Shown here piece by piece: positions 26,451 to 32,497 of a stretch of DNA of 32,497 nt (positions are counted from its first letter, which is position 1; each line of letters opens with the position of its first letter). The position numbers and the translations under genes were made by a program. The notes under the pieces are model-generated. The model made no database searches, was not told the origin of the DNA, and was given only the letters and a program-made list of their open reading frames with translations. Source of the DNA: Bacteroidaceae bacterium (GTDB lineage: Bacteria > Bacteroidota > Bacteroidia > Bacteroidales > Bacteroidaceae); assembly GCA_024401095.1 (NCBI GenBank), contig JAKSLR010000033.1, positions 1-32,497 on the forward strand, in the 5' to 3' direction.

Positions 26451-29400
26451 ATGGATATAGTAGAACTTCAGGATTTGTTAATCCGTCATCCTCAAGTCAA
26501 GGGATTGACAGCAGCGCTGGGAAATTCTTCCATTAAGAAGATTTTCCTGGAAGGTTTGTGCGCCTCTTCTGCACCATTGATATTCAGCAGCATTCGTAAG
26601 TCTGTCAAAAATCCTATCGTCTTTATATTGGATGAGGCCGAACAGGCGGGGTATTTTTATCATGATATGGTACAGATGCTGGGTGAAGAGCATGTCTTGT
26701 TTTTCCCCTCTTCTTTCCGTCGTGCTCCCAAATATGGCCAGCGAGATGCGGCCAATGAGATTCTGAGGACGGAGGTGTTGAACCGTCTGTCAAAGAAGTC
26801 AGACTTTCCGTTTGTGGTTACTTATCCAGAAGCCGTTGCAGAACAGGTTGTAAGCCGTTCTGCCTTGGACAAGCGAACATTGGAAATTACCTTTGGTGGC
26901 AGATACGATTTAACCCAGTTGTCACGTACCCTGATTGACTTTGGCTTTCAGCGCGTGGATTATGTGTATGAGCCAGGCCAGTTTGCTATTCGTGGTAGTA
27001 TTCTTGATGTCTTTTCTTTCTCCTGTGAACTTCCTTATCGAATAGACTTCTTTGGGGATGAAGTGGATAGAATCTTCACTTTTGAAGTTCAAAGCCAGCT
27101 CTCTGTAGAAAAGAAGAAGACCATTTCCATTCTTCCAGAATTAAATGGGGCAGATCAGGACCGCGTCAGCTTGTTCTCTTTTCTTCCCAAGGAAACAGTC
27201 CTGGCCATGCGGGACTTCATTTTTGTGCATGACAGCATAGATGCCGTTTTTGATGCCGGTTTTTCTGCACAGGCGCAGTTGGCCGATGAAGAGAAAGGAG
27301 CTCTTCTAGTCCGGGAGAAACTGTTGATTGATGGAAAGACCTTTACCCAGGGCGTATCTGGCATGAGAAGAATGGAATTTGGAAGCCGCCCTTCAGGTGT
27401 TCCAGAGGCTACTCTGAAATTTGAACAGACTCCACAGCCTGTCTTTCACAAGAATTTTAATCTGGTATTCGATACCTTCAATGATTATCTTGATGAGGGA
27501 TTTAGGATTTTCATCCTGGCAGACAGTGCCAAGCAGAATGATCGTCTGAAGGCAATCTTCGATGAGAAGAATGCGGAAAATGGCCGTCAGATCTTCGACG
27601 GCGAGGAACAGGGACTTCGCTTTACGCCAGTCAACAAGACCATCCATGAGGGCTTTGCTGATAAGACCTTGAAGGTATGCTTTTTTACTGATCATCAGAT
27701 ATTTGACAGATTCCATAAATACAACCTTCGTAGCGATAAGGCACGAAGTGGAAAAGTAGCACTCACTCTCAAGGAATTAAGTCAGTTTGAAATAGGCGAT
27801 TATGTGGTACACATAGATCATGGTGTAGGTCGTTTTGCAGGTTTGGTCCGTATTCCTAACGGAAATACTACTCAAGAGGCCATCAAGATAATCTATCAGA
27901 ACGATGATACGGTCTTTGTTTCCATACATTCCCTGCATAAGGTGTCAAAATACAAGGCAAAGGAAGGCGAGCCTCCACACATCAGCAGGCTGGGTACAGG
28001 TGCATGGGAGAAACTGAAGGAACGAACCAAGTCCAAGATTAAGGATATTGCAAGAGATTTGATCAAACTCTATGCACAGCGTAGAAAAGAGTTGGGCTTC
28101 AGCTATTCTCCGGATAATTTCATGCAGCATGAGTTGGAAGCAAGTTTCCTTTATGAGGATACGCCAGATCAGCTGAAAGCTACACAAGACGTGAAGCACG
28201 ACATGGAGCGCTCTCAGCCTATGGATCGTCTGATTTGCGGTGACGTGGGTTTTGGAAAGACCGAAGTGGCTGTACGTGCGGCCTTCAAGGCTGTCTGTGA
28301 CAACAAGCAGGTGGCTGTATTGGTACCTACCACAGTGTTGGCCTATCAGCATTATCAGACATTTTCCAGTCGTTTGAAAGATTTTCCTGTCAAGGTTGAT
28401 TACCTGAGTCGTGCCCGGAGCTCCAAGACCACTTCAGGCATCTTGAAAGAATTGGCAGACGGTAATCTGAATATCGTCATAGGAACGCATAAATTAATAG
28501 GAAAGTCTGTAAAATTCAAGGATCTGGGTCTTCTTATCATCGATGAAGAACAGAAATTTGGCGTAGCTACCAAGGAGAAGCTTCGTCAGATGAAGGTCAA
28601 TGTAGATACCTTGACCATGTCAGCTACGCCTATTCCACGAACACTTCAGTTCTCCTTGATGGGCGCAAGAGACCTGTCTGTCATACAGACACCTCCTCCA
28701 AACAGATACCCTATTCAGACCGAAGTCCATTTGTTTGGCCCGGAGATTATTGCTGATGCCGTTAATTTTGAAATGAGTAGAAACGGGCAGGTGTTCCTGG
28801 TCAATAATCGGATCAGTAATCTTTACGAATTACAGGATTTGATTCAGCGCCATGTTCCCGACGCCCGTGTTGCTGTAGGACACGGACAGATGAACCCGGA
28901 AGAGCTGGAGAAGCTGATCATGGATTTTGTCAATTACGAATATGATGTCCTGATATCCACTACCATTATAGAAAGCGGCATAGACATACCGAATGCAAAT
29001 ACCATTATCATCAATCAGGCTCAGAATTTCGGATTGAGTGACCTTCACCAGATGCGTGGACGCGTGGGTCGTGGTAACCGAAAGGCCTTCTGCTACCTGT
29101 TGGCTCCTCCTCTCAAATCTTTGACTCAAGAGGCACGCAGACGCTTGCAGGCTATTGAGAATTTCTCCGATTTAGGAAGTGGTATTCACATAGCCATGCA
29201 GGACTTGGATATTCGTGGAGCCGGTAACATGTTGGGTGCGGAACAGAGTGGATTCATTGCCGATTTGGGCTATGAAACCTACCAGAAAGTCTTGAATGAA
29301 GCAGTCAAGGAACTGAAAAACGACGAGTTTGCAGAAATGTATACCGAGGAAATCAATAAAGGTGCAGACATTTCTGGAGAAGAGTTTGTGGATGAGGTAT

Positions 29401-29858
29401 CCTTGGAGAGTGATCTGGAAATGCTGTTCCCGGATAGCTATGTGCCAAGCAGTAGTGAAAGAATGTTGCTCTATCGTGAGCTTGACGGTCTGGAATCCGA
29501 TGAACAGGTAGAGGAATTCAAAAAGCGCATGATAGACCGTTTTGGCCAGATTCCGGCGGTAGGAGAGGAACTCATACGTGTTGTGCCATTGAAACGCAAG
29601 GCCAAGCATTTGGGTGTAGAGAAAGTGTTCCTGAAAGCCGGTAATATGAGCCTCTATTTCGTGAGCAATCCACAGAGTGCCTTTTACCAGAGTGAAGTCT
29701 TCGGCAAATGTATTAAATATGCCTTGTCCAATCTGCGTGGATGTGAATTGGCCGAGGTCAAGGGTGGAAAACGTAGAATGTTAGTCAAAAATATAGATTC
29801 TGTGGCTCAGGCATTGGAAATACTGAATGAGATAGAAACACAAAATACTTCAATTTAA
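26451..29858 (+). CDS. mfd: Transcription-repair coupling factor
   Basis: A 1135-residue DNA translocase of normal length that displaces stalled RNA polymerase and recruits UvrA. Domains in order: UvrB-like damage-recognition modules (residues about 1-330, with YVYEPGQFAIRGSILDVFSF), the RNA polymerase-binding CarD/RID domain (about 445-530, GDYVVHIDHGVGRFAG), helicase domain one with Walker A GDVGFGKT at 597-604 and the DEEQ box at 698-701, helicase domain two (VNNRISNL, IIESGIDIPNANT and RMRGRVGR-like QMRGRVGRG), and the C-terminal TRCF domain (about 985-1090). All motifs are intact. The start is the ATG 16 bases after its promoter. The next gene begins 13 bases after its stop. Confidence 0.97.
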   Translation: MDIVELQDLLIRHPQVKGLTAALGNSSIKKIFLEGLCASSAPLIFSSIRKSVKNPIVFILDEAEQAGYFYHDMVQMLGEEHVLFFPSSFRRAPKYGQRDAANEILRTEVLNRLSKKSDFPFVVTYPEAVAEQVVSRSALDKRTLEITFGGRYDLTQLSRTLIDFGFQRVDYVYEPGQFAIRGSILDVFSFSCELPYRIDFFGDEVDRIFTFEVQSQLSVEKKKTISILPELNGADQDRVSLFSFLPKETVLAMRDFIFVHDSIDAVFDAGFSAQAQLADEEKGALLVREKLLIDGKTFTQGVSGMRRMEFGSRPSGVPEATLKFEQTPQPVFHKNFNLVFDTFNDYLDEGFRIFILADSAKQNDRLKAIFDEKNAENGRQIFDGEEQGLRFTPVNKTIHEGFADKTLKVCFFTDHQIFDRFHKYNLRSDKARSGKVALTLKELSQFEIGDYVVHIDHGVGRFAGLVRIPNGNTTQEAIKIIYQNDDTVFVSIHSLHKVSKYKAKEGEPPHISRLGTGAWEKLKERTKSKIKDIARDLIKLYAQRRKELGFSYSPDNFMQHELEASFLYEDTPDQLKATQDVKHDMERSQPMDRLICGDVGFGKTEVAVRAAFKAVCDNKQVAVLVPTTVLAYQHYQTFSSRLKDFPVKVDYLSRARSSKTTSGILKELADGNLNIVIGTHKLIGKSVKFKDLGLLIIDEEQKFGVATKEKLRQMKVNVDTLTMSATPIPRTLQFSLMGARDLSVIQTPPPNRYPIQTEVHLFGPEIIADAVNFEMSRNGQVFLVNNRISNLYELQDLIQRHVPDARVAVGHGQMNPEELEKLIMDFVNYEYDVLISTTIIESGIDIPNANTIIINQAQNFGLSDLHQMRGRVGRGNRKAFCYLLAPPLKSLTQEARRRLQAIENFSDLGSGIHIAMQDLDIRGAGNMLGAEQSGFIADLGYETYQKVLNEAVKELKNDEFAEMYTEEINKGADISGEEFVDEVSLESDLEMLFPDSYVPSSSERMLLYRELDGLESDEQVEEFKKRMIDRFGQIPAVGEELIRVVPLKRKAKHLGVEKVFLKAGNMSLYFVSNPQSAFYQSEVFGKCIKYALSNLRGCELAEVKGGKRRMLVKNIDSVAQALEILNEIETQNTSI

Positions 29859-29871
29859 ACAAGATGGAAAT

Positions 29872-31101
29872 ATGATATTGAATTATATCTGGATAGCTTT
29901 ATTTGTAATAGGCTTTTTGTTGAGTTTGGGAAAACTATGCTGTGGAGATACTACTGCTTTTCCTGCAATGATGGATTCCACTTTTGACATGGCAACTCAG
30001 GGCTATGAGATGGCTTTAGGCTTGACGGGTGTCCTGACCCTGTGGATGGGTATCATGAAAGTGGGAGAGGCTGGAGGTGCCGTGGGTTTTCTCTCCAAGT
30101 TGCTAAGCCCTGTACTGACCAAGCTATTTCCTGAGATCCCAAAAGGACATCCGGTTTTCGGTTCTATTTTCATGAATATCTCTGCCAACATGCTGGGTCT
30201 GGACAATGCAGCCACACCTACCGGCCTGAAAGCCATGACAGGGTTGCAGGAGCTGAACAAGAACAAGGAAGCAGCCAGTAATTCCATGATTATGTTCTTG
30301 ACCCTGAATACATCGGGGTTGACCATTATCCCGGTGAGCATCATGGCATATCGTGCACAGGCCGGTGCTTCCGATCCAACGGATATCTTCATACCTGTAC
30401 TCTTGACCACATTTATTGCTACTCTTGTCGGTATTCTGATTGTCAGCCTGTTCCAGCGCATTAACCTGTTCAAGAAATCCTTGGTGATAGCCCTGTTCAT
30501 CATCTGTTCTTTAGTAGCTTGGCTGTTCTATTGCATACATTCCATGAATCCAGAGGAAATGCAGGTCTTCTGCAAATCCTTGACCAGTGTCTTACTCATG
30601 TCTATCATATTGGTGTTCATTCTGGTAGGTGTATACAAAAAGATCAATGTCTACGATGCATTCATAGAAGGTGCCAAGGAAGGTTTTTCTACAGCCATCC
30701 GCATTATTCCATACCTTGTAGCCATTCTTGTGGCAGTTGGAGTCTTCAAGGCTTCTGGAGCCATGCAGTCATTGACCGATGGACTGACTTGGCTGACTGA
30801 CACTTGTGGCATCAGCAGTGATTTTGTGGGTGGAATACCTACCGCCTTGATGAAGCCGCTCAGTGGTGGAGGCTCCCGAGGCATGATGGTAGAAGCCATG
30901 AATTCCTACGGAGCAGACAGCTTTGTAGGTCGATTGGTTTGTATGCTTCAGGGAAGTACCGATACCACGTTCTATATTTTGGCACTCTATTTCGGAAGTG
31001 TGGGAATCAGAAAGACTCGTCATGCCGTGGCATGTGGATTGCTGGCCGATTTATCTGGTACCATTGCCGGTATTATCTTGTGCTATTTCTTCTTTGGTTA
31101 A
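29872..31101 (+). CDS. SpmA-SpmB-like fusion membrane protein (nucleoside-recognition domains)
   Basis: A 409-residue inner-membrane protein that joins what are two proteins, SpmA and SpmB, in spore-formers. The N-terminal half (about 1-215) carries the SpmA hallmarks GDTTAFPAMMDSTFDMA and LGLDNAATPTGLKAM; the C-terminal half (about 230-409) carries the SpmB hallmarks AIRIIPYLVAILVAVGVF, KPLSGGGSRG and GSTDTTFYILALYFGSVGI. Both match the 'nucleoside recognition' Gate domain family. About ten membrane helices are predicted by eye. The fusion is common in Bacteroidetes, which do not sporulate, so the substrate or role is unknown. It follows mfd by 13 bases and probably shares its transcript. 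Its stop codon overlaps that of the facing histidine phosphatase in TTAA. Confidence 0.92.
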   Translation: MILNYIWIALFVIGFLLSLGKLCCGDTTAFPAMMDSTFDMATQGYEMALGLTGVLTLWMGIMKVGEAGGAVGFLSKLLSPVLTKLFPEIPKGHPVFGSIFMNISANMLGLDNAATPTGLKAMTGLQELNKNKEAASNSMIMFLTLNTSGLTIIPVSIMAYRAQAGASDPTDIFIPVLLTTFIATLVGILIVSLFQRINLFKKSLVIALFIICSLVAWLFYCIHSMNPEEMQVFCKSLTSVLLMSIILVFILVGVYKKINVYDAFIEGAKEGFSTAIRIIPYLVAILVAVGVFKASGAMQSLTDGLTWLTDTCGISSDFVGGIPTALMKPLSGGGSRGMMVEAMNSYGADSFVGRLVCMLQGSTDTTFYILALYFGSVGIRKTRHAVACGLLADLSGTIAGIILCYFFFG

Positions 31102-31658
31102 TTGTCTGCCAGGGTGTCTTCCAGACTTTTGCAGGAATAGGTACCTTCCTGTGAAAGTTCCAGTATTCTCACCTCCGTATTCGCAAAGGGAGGAATGTCT
31201 TTAATAGTTTTCCCTTGCAGACAGGCCAAGATGACGCGGTCCATCAATCCATGTCCAACCACCAATAAGGTCTGGTTGGCATATTCCTTCTGTACAAGTT
31301 CCAGGAATTTTTCGGCTCTTTTGAACATGTCATCAACAGTTTCCACATCTTGCGGGAATTCTTTTCCTTGAATGTCTGGAATAGATGCTCCAGACCAGCT
31401 GCCCCAGTTCCTTTCCTGAATGAGTGGGCAGCAGATAACATCTTGCAGATGCGGTTCTGCTATGATTTTTGCAGTTTCTATGGAACGAATGAGATCACTG
31501 GATAGAATTGCGTCAAAATGAATGTTTTGCAGGCTATCTTTCAAGTCATGTGCCTGTTTTATCCCTGTAGAGTTAAGTCTGGTGGGGAGATGTCCTTGAA
31601 GAATTCTTTTTGAATTTTCTTCTGTTTCTCCATGACGTGTTAAATAAATGGTGGTCAT
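31098..31658 (-). CDS. Histidine phosphatase family protein (phosphoglycerate-mutase-like)
   Basis: A 186-residue cytoplasmic protein from the ATG at 31658. An upstream in-frame reading from 31718 passes through the promoter and lacks family similarity. The branch-1 signature TRHGETEEN lies at residues 7-15 with the phospho-accepting His9; a second arginine follows in SSDLIRSIETA near 57, a glutamate in QERNWGSW near 82, and the second catalytic histidine in VVGHGLMD near 139. Family members act as phosphatases or mutases on small metabolites such as phosphorylated sugars or cobalamin intermediates. No cobalamin or sugar-phosphate pathway is adjacent, so the substrate is unknown. It is monocistronic, convergent with the SpmAB gene and divergent from the DUF308 gene. 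Confidence 0.92.
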   Translation of the reverse strand: MTTIYLTRHGETEENSKRILQGHLPTRLNSTGIKQAHDLKDSLQNIHFDAILSSDLIRSIETAKIIAEPHLQDVICCPLIQERNWGSWSGASIPDIQGKEFPQDVETVDDMFKRAEKFLELVQKEYANQTLLVVGHGLMDRVILACLQGKTIKDIPPFANTEVRILELSQEGTYSCKSLEDTLADN

Positions 31659-31675
31659 ATCGTTCTTTTTATGTG

Positions 31676-31705
31676 CAAAAATAGATTGTTTCTGGCACCT
31701 GCAAA
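31676..31705 (-). promoter_or_regulatory. Promoter of the histidine phosphatase gene
   Basis: TATTTTTG at 31683-31676 on the minus strand, followed by CA, 17 bases before the ATG, with TTTG (31705-31702) 18 bases upstream. Confidence 0.65.
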
Positions 31706-31722
31706 AGATTATCTCCAAATAA

Positions 31723-31754
31723 TTTGTCTGCTAAGCTAATCTTATTTATTTTTG
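31723..31754 (+). promoter_or_regulatory. Promoter of the DUF308 gene (TTTG-N20-TATTTTTG)
   Basis: TTTG at 31723-31726 and TATTTTTG at 31747-31754 with a 20-base spacer, followed by TA; the ATG is 26 bases on. Both elements match the consensus exactly. Confidence 0.78.
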
Positions 31755-31780
31755 TAATCCAACGCTAATTTAAAAAGAAG

Positions 31781-32362
31781 ATGAAAAGTATAATCATACG
31801 TGCCATAGCTTCCATAATAATAGGTTGTCTGCTCATGGCGTATCCTGAGAAAGTTACAGACTGGTTAGTAATTCTGGTTGGTTGCCTGTTTCTTGTCCCT
31901 GGCATCTATTCCATTGTTTCGTATTGGACTTTGCGCAAGGAAGATGGCATACACATGGGTTTACCCATTGCTGGGGTAGGTAGTACATTGCTTGGAATCT
32001 GGATGATCCTGGATTCTACTTTCTTCATCAAGGCATTTATGATGTCTATAGCTATACTTTTAATAGTGGTAGCTGTAAATCGTATAATAAATAATGTCCG
32101 AGCGCGGAAATATGGTGCCTATGTTCCATGGATTTTCTATGTTTTTCCGGTTTTACTCATGGCTGTTTCAGGCTTTGTCATGTCAAAACCTTTGGAAATA
32201 GCAGGAATACCTTTTTATATATTAGGTATTTCTATGATTGTTTATGGAATTATAGAGTTGTTTAATACCATTTGGTTGCATAACATGATTCAGAAACTTA
32301 AAAATGAAGCGGAGAATCAAATTGTGCCTATAGATGTTGTAGATGCAGAAATAATCGATTAA
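31781..32362 (+). CDS. DUF308 / HdeD-like membrane protein
   Basis: A 193-residue inner-membrane protein with about six short helices in the repeat-like pattern of DUF308/HdeD proteins: SIIIRAIASIIIGCLLMAYP, VTDWLVILVGCLFLVPGIYS and its partner FYILGISMIVYGIIELFN near the C terminus, each pair ending in a small helical bend. A basic loop (RIINNVRARKYG) lies in the middle, and a 25-residue polar tail (NEAENQIVPIDVVDAEIID) follows the last helix. HdeD is linked to acid resistance in E. coli, but most DUF308 proteins have no assigned role. It has a strong promoter of its own and is divergent from the histidine phosphatase. No terminator is seen after its stop. Confidence 0.85.
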   Translation: MKSIIIRAIASIIIGCLLMAYPEKVTDWLVILVGCLFLVPGIYSIVSYWTLRKEDGIHMGLPIAGVGSTLLGIWMILDSTFFIKAFMMSIAILLIVVAVNRIINNVRARKYGAYVPWIFYVFPVLLMAVSGFVMSKPLEIAGIPFYILGISMIVYGIIELFNTIWLHNMIQKLKNEAENQIVPIDVVDAEIID

Positions 32363-32429
32363 AAATCTTGATTTAAGTCTAGAAATTTAAAATATTCATA
32401 GATTTCTTAAAAAATATTTAGAATATTAT

Positions 32430-32459
32430 TTTGCGGTTTGGGAAAAAGCCGTACCTTTG
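32430..32459 (+). promoter_or_regulatory. Promoter for a gene beyond the right edge
   Basis: TTTG at 32430-32433 and TACCTTTG at 32452-32459, 18 bases apart, followed by CA. The 38 bases to the window end hold no ATG, so the gene begins outside. Confidence 0.6.
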
Positions 32460-32497
32460 CACTCGCTTTCCGAAACAAACGGTTAAGCACTAAGACA

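Overview
The window looks like a chromosomal segment of a Bacteroidales bacterium, probably Prevotella-like. The evidence is the near-universal promoter element TAnnTTTG (often with TTTG or TTG 18-20 bases upstream), start codons without Shine-Dalgarno sequences, and gene families typical of the phylum: a Porin_10-type putative porin, a DUF4421 protein, a CarboxypepD_reg-like outer-membrane protein, an SpmA-SpmB fusion and a sodium-solute symporter beside a sialidase. It encodes 28 recognisable protein genes (one cut by the left edge). I see no tRNA, rRNA, insertion sequence, prophage or CRISPR array. All genes I recognise appear intact.

Layout. 1-2204 (minus): the start of a secreted TPR-like protein, overlapping by one base a secreted carboxypeptidase-regulatory-like protein, then a YgjP/SprT-type zinc peptidase. 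2280-5304 (plus): PHP-domain phosphoesterase and MaoC-like hydratase; then, after a strong terminator, Nif3-like metal protein and a coiled-coil zinc-ribbon protein. 5312-6890: a stand-alone HsdR N-terminal (PD-(D/E)XK) protein on the minus strand, divergent from holA (DNA polymerase III delta). 6891-7770: the only long gene-poor stretch, very AT-rich, with a terminator, several palindromes and a 17-base repeated palindromic element, leading to an XRE regulator. 8348-11973: pyrK-pyrD (the two subunits of class 1B dihydroorotate dehydrogenase), then an unusual membrane-anchored MORN-repeat/GH25 lysozyme. 11959-13221 (minus): a GNAT acetyltransferase fused in frame to TrmD. 13297-16698 (plus): ligA, then dapA-Rid. 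16738-18869 (minus): Gfo/Idh/MocA oxidoreductase and DUF4421 protein. 18958-21948: an unknown membrane protein facing a putative porin. 22051-26337: a two-module secreted sialidase facing an operon of sodium-solute symporter and low-molecular-weight tyrosine phosphatase. 26451-31101: mfd and an SpmA-SpmB fusion. 31098-32362: histidine phosphatase (minus) and DUF308 membrane protein (plus). The last 70 bases carry a promoter for a gene beyond the window.

How the genes relate. Most of the window is conserved housekeeping (replication and repair: holA, ligA, mfd; pyrimidine and lysine/cell-wall precursor synthesis: pyrKD, dapA; tRNA modification: trmD). The accessory flavour comes from the sialidase with the symporter, which could form a small host-glycan sialic-acid uptake set (inference), and from the outer-membrane proteins. 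No obvious defence island or complete new system is visible. The most unusual items are the GNAT-TrmD fusion, the MORN-GH25 fusion, the stand-alone HsdR_N nuclease-like protein and the structured AT-rich region upstream of the XRE regulator. Transcription units are tightly packed: convergent genes overlap at their 3' ends three times, and two terminators lie inside the coding end of the facing gene.
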